Position numbers and translations under genes: made by a program
In this document: positions 33,437 to 45,619 of the stretch, piece after piece
Layout of the letters: the number at the start of each line of letters is the position of its first letter
Numbering within the stretch: the stretch's first letter is position 1
Notes under the pieces: generated by a model
The model's database searches: none
The model's input: the letters and a program-made list of their open reading frames with translations, nothing else
Told to the model about the DNA's origin: nothing
From: Calamus simplicifolius
Lineage: Eukaryota; Streptophyta; Magnoliopsida; Arecales; Arecaceae
Assembly: GCA_900491605.1 (NCBI GenBank)
Contig: UESW01004621.1
Location: 582,772 to 646,771, forward strand
Reading direction: 5' to 3'
DNA: 64,000 bases

Positions 33437-33790
33437 TGACTGCTGCAAGAGGAATATCATTGCTCCATTTAATTACTACCTCATTAAGCATTCTATTGAA
33501 CTTCATTCTGATCAATACGATGAAATGCCGGGTCATGGTATCTTCCACTGTTTTGCTTATTAAAAAGAAAGGAAAAAAAAATATTCTGACCAACGTCAAA
33601 CATGAACAATGATTGAGAAGTGGTCGTTTTTGGGCGTCAAAACTTAAAACACCTCCAACAAGACGAGGACTATAAGATTGGATGGCTAGTTCAGACATAA
33701 TATGGCTTGCCTCTGAATATTCGGTGCTGTGATTTAAACTGCAGGAAACGGTCCAGCTGCGGTTCTAAAGAGAAGGGACAACAGCCACCG
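33437..33790 (-). pseudogene. Decayed GDSL esterase/lipase copy (parts of exons 2, 3 and 4)
   Basis: Matches the GDSL gene at 12874-14720 on the same strand and in exon order. 33437-33515 resembles exon 4 (FNRMLNEVVIKW against FNSMLNETVIQL, then DIPLAAVT). 33586-33660 resembles exon 3 (TCTGACCAACGTCAAACATG against TCTGACCAATGTCAAATGTA). 33712-33790 resembles exon 2 (the text around GGTCCAGCTGCG and AGAGAAGGGAC). The introns are mostly gone and there are stops throughout. It is an old local duplicate or gene fragment and non-functional. Confidence 0.75.
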
Positions 33791-35143
33791 AGGGAGCGTG
33801 GTGGCTAAGAGCCCACCAAGCCCACCGGTGTCCAAACCCAAAACGAAAAGTCTTTATGCCCTAGTTGCGTCACGCATATTGCATTCGACGATTGACGATA
33901 TGATGCATGCATGCATATGTTAAAAATAAAAATATTTATTTATTTATGATATGTGTATCAATCATTGAATACAGTGCAACTTCTACTACATCACATCTGA
34001 TGAAGCAAGACTTTTTCAACCCAAAAATTAAGTCAGTGATGTTTCTCTCGACCATTTTGTCGAGCAAATTTTGCGCTTTGCTATTGTTTCCACTTTCAAT
34101 GATCAGAGAGGTCTCTCGTGCCCTTAAGGCGATGATATGTTTCTGCTCTTTTTTTTTTCTTGAAAAGAAAAATATGTGGGTTATTAAACAATCAAGCATC
34201 TTAATGTGAAAAATAATGAAAAGAAATGTGATTGCAATGGAGGTCTACCAAGAAAAGTTTGCTCAGAGATAAGCATGGCATGGAGAGTGGGTGCACCGAT
34301 GGACCAGGGGGTTCGATCGAGTTGGCCAATGGCCAGTGGTGGACCGATAGGTATGGTTAAGTAACTACTGGTAGCAAAATACTCGTTCTACCAGCCATAA
34401 ATAGTTATGTTTTGGTAGTATTTTGATTAATTTAGCCTATAATTTTTTTTAAAAAAAATTAAAAATCAACCTGTGGACCACGTCAGGCGTGGCAATTTAC
34501 ATCACCGGTCGAGCTTATTCACGCTTGACGCTCTCCTGGTGATTTTTTTTTTCATGTAGAGATTTTATGCGGACACATGTATATTGGCGCGCCATCGCAG
34601 GGATTTTATGCGCACATTCGTTTATTAACGCATTGTCTTGCTTCTTACGTAAGCGTGAGCTACATTTCAGCATGAAAATTCCATGAGTTTCTCGTGCACA
34701 AGCTTCAGCAGAAGTTTTTTATGCAGATTTTATGCGTGAGGTTTTGCTCTTTATCATGATATATTTATATTTTCTATCTTTTTTTCTGCATAAAATAAAT
34801 CAGAATATATTTATATTTTCTAACCAGATTTTTTTTCCGGATAAAAAAATCATGCTTAGGCCCGCACCTGTGTAAATTTCCGTAGAAAGCTCTGCTTTCC
34901 ATCCGAGGCGTATCGATATGCGGTGCGAGAGACCAATGCGTGGGCATCTCTCCGTCGTTCGATTATTTGCTTTATTATTAGTCCCACATCGATCACTTTA
35001 GAAACTGGATGGGGTCGGTGGTATATAAAAGGAGTCGAAGGGCTAATATTTTTAGCGGTTATGTGTACGCTATTGATTGGAGTTCAACAAAGTCAGTGGG
35101 CTGTGATGGCGGCCAGGTTGGGGAATGGACTTCATAATTTGGG
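33791..35143. other. Mostly unassigned stretch
   Basis: One minus-strand frame (34199-33936, 87 codons) includes ESGNNSKAQNLLDKMVERNI followed by DLIFGLKK. It looks protein-like and could be a relic of a plant gene, perhaps a universal-stress-type domain, but I cannot assign it. GATTTTATGCG recurs at about 34560, 34610 and 34727. GTCCCACATCGATC near 34981 and TATATAAAAGG near 35022 look like an LTR or promoter scrap. Confidence 0.3.
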
Positions 35144-35276
35144 GTAGGGAGCAATCCGAGCATAACGGGTAATGTATTCGGGGTTGAATTTTAGTTTAAA
35201 TCTTAATTTAGGTAGGAGCAACCCGATCCTAACGGGTAATGTATTCAGGGTTGAATTTTAGTTTAAATCTTTTACG
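35144..35276. repeat. Two-copy tandem duplication (about 68 bp)
   Basis: GTAGGGAGCAATCCGAG... at 35144 recurs as GTAGGAGCAACCCGATC... at 35212, followed in both by CGGGTAATGTATTC and GTTGAATTTTAGTTTAAATC. Non-coding; origin unknown. Confidence 0.75.
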
Positions 35277-35305
35277 AATTTTCTTTGAGTTTAGAATCAG
35301 CTGCG

Positions 35306-35472
35306 TGTCACGCCCAGACCCTGGGCTTTTTGTATTTCGGCATTCATAGTTCACCCGTATCACCTGATGAAAGAGCCTTGAAACTTGGGGACCAATTTTT
35401 GTTTCCAACTAGCTTTTATAGGCATGTAGGGCTCCTCGGTAAGCATAATTTTCTTGGTTCTTGGCTGTGACA
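35306..35472. repeat. TGTCAC...GTGACA bounded unit (167 bp)
   Basis: Starts TGTCACGCCCAGACCC, the usual start style of some Gypsy LTRs, and ends GGCTGTGACA. The ends are 6-bp inverted repeats. No target duplication is evident. It may be an internally deleted LTR or a chance pair of ends. Confidence 0.35.
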
Positions 35473-35479
35473 TGCCATT

Positions 35480-35620
35480 CATTTGCAGCCTCATTTGTGT
35501 GAGTTCCATCTCAAATGATTCTCTCCTGGGTTTGTTTCTTGCATGACTTTCTAAAAAGTATTGTAGTTCCATTCACCTCTACAGTATCTCTCTATATTAA
35601 AATTTAGGCATGCCATCACC
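35480..35620 (-). pseudogene. Decayed GDSL exon 5 fragment
   Basis: Resembles the start of exon 5 of the GDSL gene read on the minus strand: TTTGCAGCCTCATTTGTGTG against TTTGCAGCCTCCGTGTAGTG, then TCCATCTCAAATGATTCT against TCCATCCCAAATAATTCT, and ATTCACCTCTACAGTATC against ATTCACCTCGGCTGTATC. It lies on the wrong side of the exon 2-4 relic for a simple collinear copy, so either a rearrangement or a third fragment. Confidence 0.7.
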
Positions 35621-36455
35621 GAGGGTTCAATCCGAATCTAGTCGAAAAATTTCATGTTTATTCAATCCTTCAATTTGTAATTGAAAGATTTACAGTAGTA
35701 TTTAAATTCATGTTTATCCAATCCTTCAATTTGTAATTGAATTGGGTTTGGGTTGACTGCAACTAAACCCGAGATAATCCAAACATAAGGTTACCCGAAT
35801 GGAAGATAGCTTATTGGCATCAGATTTTTTGGGGGGTTAGGCCAGTATTGAGGGCAAAGAGGGTAAGTCCCTCGGTTGACGAGGAAAGAAGGACATAAAG
35901 GTGCCAGTCAAGTCGGATGAGATGGCCAAGTTGAGGGTCGGTTGTTAAAGACAGACCATCCTCACATTTTGTTGACAAACATAAAGACAGACCATCCTTT
36001 TCACCTCATCTTCTTTGTTTATGATACTTTCTTCTATTCTTTATTTTAGGTAAGATTTTTTTAATACAATGTTAAAGCCCTCAATCTAGTGTTTGCGTTC
36101 GATAAGAGATTTTATTTTTTCTCTGGGATTCATAATTTGATGTTTATTTACTTTGAAAAAAGTATTTTATTTTTTTTCCATTAATCTGAATTTTAACTCG
36201 AATCCAATTTTTAAAAATAGGGTTATGGTTGATGTTTTACAAATAGGGTTAAGGTTAGGATTGATATTTTACAAATAGGGTTAGAATTAGGGTTGAGGGA
36301 AACTCGAGTTTCATGAGCCCGAGTTGCACCCCTAGCCACCATCGTAGAGACAACAATGATAGCTTAAATCCCGTTGTCATTCTAAAAATATATGGCTATG
36401 GAGATGAACATAAGAAACCTTTAAGATGAAATGAGTTAAAAAATATATGTCACCC
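35621..36455. other. AT-rich stretch with short repeats
   Basis: No gene seen. AATCCTTCAATTTGTAATTG occurs twice (about 35665 and 35722). TTTACAAATAGGGTTA-like text recurs at about 36236 and 36272 within a GGGTTA-rich patch, which is not a regular telomere repeat. The CACCC at 36451-36455 abuts the Tat B LTR. Confidence 0.4.
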
Positions 36456-37200
36456 TGGTGTGGTTGATCAGGCTTCGTTAGTAATAGGCTAACGAAAAGT
36501 GCTCATCGTCACCTCGGCCCTGACTTCGACTTCAGCCCCAACCTCGGTCTCGGCCCCGACCTCAGTGCTGACCTCGACCACGACCTTGGCCCGACCTCAG
36601 GCTGACCTCACCACGACCTCGGCCCGACCTCTGCCTTGGCCTCGGCCTCGACGCCGACCTTGTCCTTGGCCCAGATCTTGGCCTCAGTGCTCGAGGGCCC
36701 ATGCGGTCTGGCAGACGCCTGCAACTATTATGTGGCCCACCAATCTCCTACACCGCTGCATGACCACTACCGATTGTAGTACCTATCTGACACGGCCAGG
36801 CCCACCGCGACGCCGCACTTGGCGGAAGGATGGTATACCAAGGTACCTTCGATAACCTCAGAAATGGTTGTGGCCTGTCCTCTACTACTTCAGCCATCTG
36901 TCCTCTGCCAATGGCGGTGTTTCCGACCCAGCAACCTTCTAGAAGGGGTAAGAGAGACCTTCGACCTGGTATAAAAATCCCTCTTTCAAGGTGGGAGGGG
37001 ATTTGAACTCAAGCTCTCAAGCTATTTTCCATTAGCTCTTTCTTCACTGTTCCCAATTCGCTTACTTGAGCGTCAAAGGGTCTCCACCGATGAAACCGAT
37101 CCTCGGAGACTTTCTTGCAAGAACTCCGTTGAGGAGGAGCCTCTCCGTTATCCTACGTTTGAGGAATATGATCTAGTGGCAATAGATTGGCGCGCCAGAT
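36456..37200 (+). repeat. 5' LTR of Tat B and primer site
   Basis: LTR from TGGTGTGG to about 37181 (GTGGCA); the exact end is uncertain. A GACCTCGGCC/TTGGCCTCGG-type degenerate repeat fills 36515-36690. The text CTTGAACTCAAG-like and CTCTCAAGCTATTTTCCATT matches the 3' LTR near 62560. ATTGGCGCGCCAGATAGGGA at 37185-37204 follows, which is the usual place and style (TTGGCGCC..) of a Tat primer binding site. Confidence 0.75.
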
Positions 37201-37979
37201 AGGGAAGGGAAGGAAGAAGCGAAATACCATGAAAACTAGTAACAGATCTCTACCTCCCCACTGAGTAAGAATGATGGTAACATGTGCTAGAAGATCTTTA
37301 CTAGTCGTGCTAGGGTGCATAGCCAGGAACCAGAGCAGCGGAAAATCAGTCTCCCTGCTCCCCAAGTCAGCCTCTCGGCTCCTCCTTCGCCACCACCCGA
37401 GGATGACCAAATCGCTGAGTCTAATCGCTTGTGACGATGGTTTACCAGCTACAACAACAACCTGTGGCCGCACAGCAGCATCCGGCGCTGCCTTCGCTAG
37501 GCGCAGAGGTGGACCAATCAAGCCAATAGTTGACTCGTGAAAGATCTCCTGGAGGGAGGCTCACCACCGCTGTGCCTCGTTTCGGTGTCATCACCGGAAG
37601 GACTCTAATAGGCTTCGGTCCCCCTTCTGCCACTCTAACGACTCCTGCAAGAGGCGGCATGGGAGGTAGGCCAAGCAGGTGTCTCTCTGTCTTTAGGATC
37701 TTTTCAGTAGATGTCCTTTGACGGTCGGATCGCTCATCGGGCTGAACGACGGCTAGAGTACAACCAGCGGCTGGATGAGCTCAGTTGCAAGATCACCAAT
37801 CAACCTAACATGGACTACAACAGTCATCCTCTGCTGTCTGCCGCATCATGGAACCGATCTCGACCCAGTTCCACCTCTCGTAATTAGACCCATACGACGG
37901 CACCACGAATCCCCTGAACCATCTAGAGAGCTAAGGTCCTCATGCAAGTCCAAGGAGTGACCAACTCCTCTGCATCGCC

Positions 37980-38600
37980 TTCCTGGCCAACCTTCGGAAG
38001 GCCGCCCAAGCATGGTATTCCCGGTTGCCTCTCCGGAGCATCATCTCCTTTGGCAGTTGAAGCGAGGACTCCATCCTTTCCGCTTCACCTACTTTCTCAA
38101 CAACAAGCCTTCGAGCTCCTATGCTGAATTACTGACCCGAGCACAAAAGTACATCTGCGCTGACAAGGCAGACTCCTTGCGAAGAGAGTTGATGGGGGGT
38201 CCAGCAAGAGGCAAGCCTGTCCAGAGCCTAACAAGCCTCGTCCCAGAAGGCCCGAGCCACCCTATCGGTCGGACAATTGATCGCGGGCCCTTGCCTCGAG
38301 GGAGGAGCCCTTTACTCCCTTGCTCGTCCCGATATCCCACATCTTAATGAAGATTGAGGGTGAGTTGTTTCTTCAACGCCCCACTCCTCTGAAGCCGGGA
38401 GCCTCTCGTAACAATAACCTCTACTGCCGCTTCCATTGTGATCACGACCATGACACAGAAGACTGCTGCCAGCTGAAGAAGGCGATCGAGGACCTCATTC
38501 AGTGGGGTTACCTCGGTAAGTTCGTCCCAAGGTGGAACTCGGTGGCACCAGCCCGTCGATGCCCTCGCCTGCCCAGTTTGGCATTGACAACGCTTTGATC
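37980..38600 (+). pseudogene. Tat B gag remnant
   Basis: Capsid text: KAWYSRLPL then SFGQL near 38005, followed at once by RFTYFLNNKPSSSYAELLTR and AQKYICADKADSLRRE. Compared with Tat gags, some 60 codons between these blocks are missing, an internal deletion. A stop near 38345 breaks it. The C-terminal CRFHCDHDHDTEDCCQLKKA near 38430 is the characteristic zinc-knuckle-like end of Tat gag, followed by IEDLIQWGYLGKFV. 37205-37980 holds the leader and further decayed gag without a readable frame. Confidence 0.75.
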
Positions 38601-38759
38601 GAGAAGATGATGGCCATGATTTCTTGGCGGGCAGGCGGTGCGGCCAAGAGGCCATGAGGGGTTGAAGGGTATATCATAATCCTTTTCTCAAAAGGGGACC
38701 TAGAAGGGATGGATAATCCTAATGATAATAGCATCGTCATATCTATGATGATCGCGGAA

Positions 38760-41700
38760 CACCTGTAAAAAGAATTCTAGTTGATAGTAGAAACTCCGTC
38801 GATGTCCTTAGTTATGATGCTTTTGGTTTGAATGATCTTGTCTGTTGATTCTCTTTGGCCCGTAACCACACCCTTGATGGGCTTTATTGGGAACTCCGTG
38901 AAGGTGGAGGAAAGATTACCCTCCCGGTAATGATCGGAACATTGCCGTGCCAGAGCACAATCCTCATCAAGTTTCTGGTCGTCCGAGTCTTCCTACCCTA
39001 CAATGCTATCCTTAGGGCTCGGCCTGAATCTCTTGGACACCATCATTTCCACCAAGCGACTACTGATTAGATTCCTTACCAATGCCGAGATCGAGAAGAT
39101 GCGTGCCGTTTCTGTTACCATACAAACCCTAGTCCGCAAGCCATAGTCGCTCTCCCAGTGCTAGAGTCACTAGACCCCAGGGAGGCCGAAAGGAGAGGAG
39201 AGCCTGCCGAGCACCTATTGGCATTTTTGCTGGGGGAGGACCCGATAAGGATGGTCCGAGTCGGGGCACTTCTCCCCAAGGAGGCAAGAGACCGACTCCT
39301 CGTCTTCCTTTGGGCCAACTCGGTTGTCTTCGCATGGTCGGCGTCTAACATTCACTCATAAACTCAGCATCAACCCGTAGTGTCGGCCAATCCGATAAAA
39401 GAAGAGGAGCTTTGCTCTTGAGCGGTAAAAGGCCATCGATGAGGACGTCAGCAAGCTGATTGCCGCTGGCCACATCCGGAGGTGCATTATCTAGATTGGC
39501 TAGCGAACGTGTGATGGTCCGCAAGGCTAATGGGAACTGAAGGACATGTGTGGGACTTCACTGACCTTAACAAGGCATGCTCCATAGAAAGCTTCCCACT
39601 ACCCAGGATCGACCAGTTGGTGGATGCCACATCGGGCCATGAGACCCTCAGCTTCATGGATGCCTTCTCGGGTATAACCAGATTAGGATGGATCCGGCGG
39701 ATGAGGAGGCCACTTCCTTTGTGATTGAGAAGGGCATCTATTGTTACAAAGTAATGCCTTTTGAGCTAAAGAATGCACGAGCCATATACCAAAGGCTGAT
39801 GAACAAGGTCTTTGAGGACCAGATCGAGTACAACATGGAGGTATACGTGGACGATATACTGACTAAAAGTGTCTATGCCAATGACCTGGTGGAAACTTTT
39901 GATAACTTTCGCCGGTACCAGATGAGACTAAACCCCCACAAGTGTGCCTTTGAGGTGACGGTATGTAAGTTTCTGGGTTTCTTGGTGAATCCAGATAAGA
40001 TCAGTGCCATCCTCGATATGAGACTTCTAGCCAGCAAGAAGGTGTAGCACCTGACCGGGAGGATGTGGCCTTCAGCCATTTTTTGTTGAGGTCGGCCGCC
40101 TGCCTTTCTTCAGGGCATTGCGGAAGGCGAATGGCTTCGACTGGACGAAGGAGTGCCAAAAGGCTTTTGAAGGGATGAAGGAGTTTCTGTCGACCCTGCC
40201 ATTGCTATCGAAGCCGACGGAGGGAGATACCTTTTCTGTACCTTGCCGCCTCCCAAGAGGCCGTCAGCTCGGTCCTTACCCGCATGGACTTCGATGGGAC
40301 GCAGAGACCAATCTACTACACGAGCAAAGTGCTTCACGACGCGAAGTCCAGGTATTCCAAGACCAAAAAAATTATTTAGTCTCCACTCAACATCTCAGGC
40401 CATACTTCCAAGCCCATCCGATCGTGGTGCTTTACGGACCAGCCGCTGAGGATGATCCTATCTCGTCCCGATACCTTCGATCGGTTGGCAAAGTGGGCTA
40501 TCAAGCTGGGAGAGTTTGACATGTCATTTCGATCAAGATCGGCCATGAAATTCCAAGTCTTGGCAGACTTTCTGGTCGAGTGCACCTGGGTTGAGGAGCA
40601 GCCGAAAGAACTCGGCATGGTGCCATCAGCAACCCCTTTGAGACGATGGAGGAGGAATGGATCCTCCATGTAGACGGTGCATTGAACTCCCAGGGAAGTG
40701 GAGCTGGCCTCATACTTGCTAGTTTCAAGGGGACGGTGGTAGAGTACTCCACTAATAACCAAGCTTACGAGGCATTGCTGGCCGACTTGTTTTCTCAGAA
40801 TGAATCCTCCATACGAAGCTGAGTATGGTGCTGGCACTCGCTCAGGAAAGAATGCTGCCTAGCATTCGGGAGTTCGAGAGGGAGTCCACGAGGGAGATGG
40901 CCCTTGTATTGCCTTTCTCTCAGCAGCTTTGCTGGGGAATACGAAGCTCGGGACACCACGATGTCCTGTTATCTGAGTAAATCACAAGCCTCACTTTTCA
41001 CTCGCTTCAGCGTCCCCTATATCCCAAGGGGTGAGAATGCCAGAGCCAACGCACTATCCTGCCTAGCCACCTCAACCATGGGACCCTGGAGAGGACATAT
41101 GTGGAGCACTTGGAGACCCCGAGCATCGACGTCGCGGGGGAGGTCCTGCGGATTGACCAAGAGCCCACATGGATGGAGGCTTATGTCTAGTACCTCACCG
41201 ATGGCACTCTTCTCGAGGACCTTGTGGAGGCCAAATTGCTCAAGCGGCGAAACAAGTTCCTGATGATAGACGGGTGGCTATTTCGAAAATCCTTCTCTTA
41301 TCCACTTCTGAGATATGTCGGCCCTACGGATGTTGACTACATCCTCCGTGAGATCCACGAGGGCATTTGCAGGAACCACCTGGGGGGCAGAGCACTGGCG
41401 TACAAGGCTTTATGCCAAGGGTATTACTGGTCCACAATGAAGGAGGATGCTGCTGAGTTGGTCTAGAAGTGCGATAGCTGTCAGCGACACACTAACATCC
41501 AGCGACGATCGACCTCCCAGCTAAGCTCTTGTCAGCCCCATGGCCCTTCACCAAATGGGGGATGGACATCCTGGGACCATTCCCCCCGACTTTCGGCCAG
41601 CAAAGATTTCTACTCGTCGCTATCGACCACTTCACCAAGTGAGTGGAGGCCGAAGCCCTAGCAAAGATCACTAAGAGCAAGGTAAGGTCTTTCTTCTGGA

Positions 41701-42353
41701 AGTCCTTTATCTATCGGTTCGAGTTATCCCACACCCTCATCGTCGACAATGGTCGGCAGTTTGACAATGCCTCCTTCAAGAATTCTGCACCGAGCTACGC
41801 ATTCGCCAACGGTTTACTTCGATCGGCCATCCACAAATGAATGGAGTGGTCGAAGTAACAAATCGCACCATCCTTCAGGGGCTTAAACACGGCTGGACAA
41901 CTTCAAGAGAAGGTGAGTGGAAGAGCTTCCCAATATGCTATGGGCCTATCACACGACACCCTGCACTCCCACTAGGGAGACCCCTTTTTGCCTCGTGTTC
42001 GTCTCTGAGGCTGTCATCCCCGTGGAGGTTGGAATCCCAAGTCCTTGGGTGGAGTCGTATAACGAGGAGGACAACCCAAGTCACTGCGAGCCAACCTTGA
42101 TCTCATCAAGGAGGTGCGTGACAGGGCACGACTCAGAATGGTCGCTTATCGCCAGAAGGCCGCTAAGTACTACAATGCTCGTGTCTGATCCAAGGTATTC
42201 CTTTCAGGGGACTTGGTCCTCAGACGAGCCAAAATCTCGAAGCCGACGGAAAGAGGCAAGCTATCTCCAAACTAGGAGAGACCCTACGAATTACAGAGAC
42301 TACATCACGGAGCATACCGAAGGACTCGATGGAACTCCACTCCCCCGCACCTG
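38760..42353 (+). pseudogene. Tat B pol remnant: protease, reverse transcriptase, RNase H, integrase
   Basis: Protease: VDSRNSVDVLSYDAF near 38780 (the catalytic motif is changed), then ITLPVMIGT and FLVVRVFLPYNAIL. Reverse transcriptase: VVFAWSASNI near 39325, YKVMPFELKNARAIYQRLMN near 39745, VYVDDILTKSV near 39840 and HKCAFEV. RNase H: ILHVDGALNSQGSGAGLIL near 40660. Integrase: YILREIHEGICRNHLGGRAL near 41338, YYWSTMKEDA, CDSCQRHTNIQ, then in other frames HPQMNGVVEVTNRTILQG near 41829, LWAYHTTPCTPT near 41938 and VESYNEEDNPS. It ends near PRTWNSDNLCRYYQ-equivalent text at about 42340-42380. Stops and frameshifts are frequent and some blocks are lost. It is the sister of Tat A pol. Confidence 0.85.
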
Positions 42354-42499
42354 AAATTCGGACAACCTTTGTCGATACTATCAGTGATGTATGCAACCAA
42401 CTAATTTTAGATTTGAGTACCTCATCCTTTTAGCTTATTGAAATAAAGATAGCCTTGAATATCTCATCTTCCTTTGATTAACAAAGATGTGTTCAAGTA

Positions 42500-42966
42500 T
42501 CTCCTCCTTTCAGCTAAAGCCCGACCTTGGTCAGCACTGAAAGCTCGAGGCTAGCTCAGCACCAAAGTCTGACCCCAAGCATTGAAAGCCCGCCAGCTCG
42601 GCACCAAAGCCTGACCCCGATCGATGCTGAAAGCCGAGGCCAACTCGGCACCAAAGCCTGACCTTGGTCGGCACTTACCTGAGGCCAGCTTGGCACCAAA
42701 GCCTGACCTTGGTTGGCACTGAAAGCCTGAGGCCAGCTCGGCACCAAAGCTCGACCTCGGCAGGCACTGAAAGCTGAGGACGCTTTGGTCTGAAAGCTCG
42801 AGGCCAGCTTGGCTCCAAAGCCCAACCCCGATCGATATTGAAAGTCCAAGGCCAGCTCGGCACCAAAGCCCAACCCTGGTTGGCACATAAAGCCCAAGGC
42901 CAGCTCGATACTGAAAGCCTGAGGCTTGCTCAACACCAAAGCCCGACCCCGGATGGCACTTAAAGC
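42500..42966 (+). repeat. Tandem array of Tat B (about 45-48 bp unit)
   Basis: Units with GGCACCAAAGCCTGACC, then GGTCGGCACTGAAAGCC-like and GAGGCCAGCTCGG-like text; unit starts at 42600, 42648, 42693 and 42741. Same place (after pol) as the 64-bp array of Tat A but a different sequence. The array ends abruptly at the Tekay fragment. Confidence 0.88.
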
Positions 42967-45490
42967 CGATATTCTCAAAGATTGATCTTAGGTCAGGATA
43001 CCATCAACTCAAAGTCAATGAGAGGGATGTGCCTAAGACAACATTCAAAACTAGATGTGCCTAAGACTGCCGTTTGGGTTAACTAATACCCCAGCAACAT
43101 TCATGGATTTGATGAATAGAATTTTTAAGCTATACTTGGATCAGTTTGTGGTGGTTTTCATTGATGATATCTTGATATATTCCAAGAGCCAAAAGGACCA
43201 TGAGGGCCACCTAAGAATCATGCTATAGATTCTTCGGAAGAAGAAACTTTATGCCAAGCTACAGAAGTATGATTTTTGGTTAGATCAAGTATCTTTCTTG
43301 GGTCATATTGTGGACCCAAAAAAGATTGAAACTATCATTAGTTGGAGCCGGCCTTCCAATGTGGCAGAAGTCAAAAGCTTCTTGGGGCTAGCCAAGTACT
43401 ATCATAAATTTATGGAGAACTTCTCTCACCTTGCCCTACCCCTAACTCACTTAACCCAAAAGCGAGTGAAGTTTGACTGGACAGAAGAGTGTGAAAAAAG
43501 TTTTTAGGAGTTAAAGTAGCACATGGTGTCAGCTCCCATTCTTGCCCTTCCGATAGGATCCGAAGGATTTACTCAATTTACTGATGCCTCTCGGAAAGGA
43601 TTGGGATGCGTTCTGATGCAGAACAGAAAGGTGATAGCCTATGCCTCTAGATAACTGAAGCCTTATAAGTAAAATTATCCTACTCATGATCTTGAATTGG
43701 TTGCTATGGTTTTTGTCCTGAAGATTTGGTAACATTGCCTATATGGGGTGTCGTGTGATGTGTATATAGACCATAAGAGTCTAAAATACATCTTCACACA
43801 GAAGGAGCTAAACTTGAGGCAAAGGAGGTGGTTGGAGCTACTGAAGGATTATGACCTGAACCTACACTATTATCTTGGGAAGGCCAATGTAGTAGCTGAT
43901 GCTTTGAGCAAAAATCCTCTTCAGAGTTAGCTACTATGATTACTTCCTAGCCTCACATTCTGAGGGATCTTGAAAGGTGGGAGGTTGGATTAAGAGTACA
44001 ATAGTCTAATGGGCTTGTAGCAGCACTTGTACTCCAGCAAACCCGAATTGACAAGATTAAATCCTCCCAGAAAGAAGATCCAGATTTACAAAGGATTAAA
44101 GAAGTTGACAAGATTAAATCCTCCCAGAAAGAAGATCCTAGATTTACAAAGGATTAAAGAAGCTGTGCAGTTAGGAGTTCAGAATGAATTTTGTGTAATA
44201 GAGGATGGATCCCTAAGATTTGAAGGTAGATTTTGTGTGCCAAACATAGAGGAGCTAAAAGTCAAAATTTTGAAGGAGGCTCACTACACTTCCTATATTG
44301 TGGCACTAAAATGTATGTAGACTTAAAGAAAAATTTTTGGTGGAAGGGTATGAAAAGAGAGATTGCTTAGTATGTGCCAAGTGCTTGGTATGTCAGCGAG
44401 TGAAGGCCGAGCATCAAAGGCCTACGGGACCTCTTCAATCTCTAATGATTGCACAGTTGAAATGGGAAAAGGTTACGATGGACTTTGTGACTGGTCTACC
44501 TAAAACTCCCTGGAATAATGATGCAGTTTGGGTTATTATGGACAGACTAAAAAATTAGCTCATTTCCTACCTTTTAGAGTTGGGGTCTTTAGTGAAAGAT
44601 TGTCCAATTTGTATATTGAGTAAATTGTGAGACTCCATGGTGTTCCTGTATCTATTATATTAGATCGGGATACCAGGTTTGTGTCACAGTTCTGAAAAAG
44701 TCTTCATAGAGCCATGGAACCAAATTAAACTTCAGCACAACCTATCATCCCCAGTCAGATGGATAATCAGAGAGAACCATACAGATTCTGGAAGACATGT
44801 TGCGAGCCTGTGTGATGGATTTGGGTGGAGCATGGGATAATCACTTACCTTTAGTGGAGTTTGCATATAATAACAGTTACCAAGCCAGTATCCAAATGGC
44901 TCCATTTGAAGCTTTGTATGGTAGGAGGTGCAGATCTCCTTTATGTTGGGATAATGTAGGGGAAAGAAAATTGCTAGGCCCTGAGCTGATTTAACAGACA
45001 GTAGAGAAGGTGCAATTGATTAGGGAGCATCTTAGTACAGCTCAGAGCAGGCAGAAGAGCTATGCTCAGGTTAGAGACCATGTCTTCTTAAAGGTATCAC
45101 AACCAAAGATGTGATGAGATTTGGGATTAGAGAAAAGGAGTCATGTTATATTAGACCATTTAAGATCTTGAGCAGAGTAGGAGAGGTAGCTTACAGCCTG
45201 GCACTGCCTCCGATACTATCTGGGGTACACAATGTGTTTCTTGTTTCTATGTTAAGGAAGTATATTGCTGACCCCATCCATGTAATAGAGTTTGAACCTA
45301 TACAGTTGAAGAAAGATTTATAATATGAGGAGCATCCTGTGCGTATCGTGGACCGCAAGGATCAAGTTCTGAGATGACGTACCATTCCTATGTCAAGGTT
45401 CAGTGGAGTAATCATTCTGAGAGGAAGGCTACTTGGAGCTTGAGGAGGAAATGAAAAAGAAAAATTCATAATTATTTGTATCCTAATATA
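42967..45490 (+). pseudogene. Tekay-type pol remnant: reverse transcriptase, RNase H, integrase
   Basis: Reverse transcriptase: DLRSGYHQLKVNERDVPKT near 42983, a gap, then FGLTNTPATFMDLMNR near 43079, FVVVFIDDILIYSKSQ near 43145 (catalytic DD) and FLGHIVDPKKIE. RNase H: FTDASRKGLGCVLMQN near 43576, YIDHKSLKYIFTQKEL near 43765 and GKANVVADALSK near 43878. Integrase: CLVCQRVKAEHQRP near 44383, MDFVTGLPKT near 44480, QMAPFEALYGRRCRSPL near 44892. The C-terminal part has GPFKIL-like, YSLALPP, VHNVF and RTIPMSR-like text. Stops at 43228, 43507, 44560 and others, and frameshifts, make it non-functional. There is a small internal duplication near 44040-44160 (TTGACAAGATTAAATCCTCC twice). Confidence 0.85.
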
Positions 45491-45619
45491 GCTAAATGAT
45501 GTATCGATAACGGTTGATCTTTGAATAAATTTGGTTGATTCTGTGACAGAATATTTGAATTCCAAATTTTATAGAAGAGTATCAATTTCGAGACCAAAAT
45601 TTTTATAAGGAGGAGAAAA

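Noticed and set aside
36230..36300. GGGTTA-rich patch resembling telomere repeats
   Set aside because: The units are irregular (GGGTTATGG, GGGTTAAGG, GGGTTAGAAT) and do not follow the plant TTTAGGG heptamer.
42551..42978. Open frames on the minus strand with repeated GLGFGAELA-type peptides
   Set aside because: Produced by the 48-bp tandem array after Tat B pol, not a protein gene.
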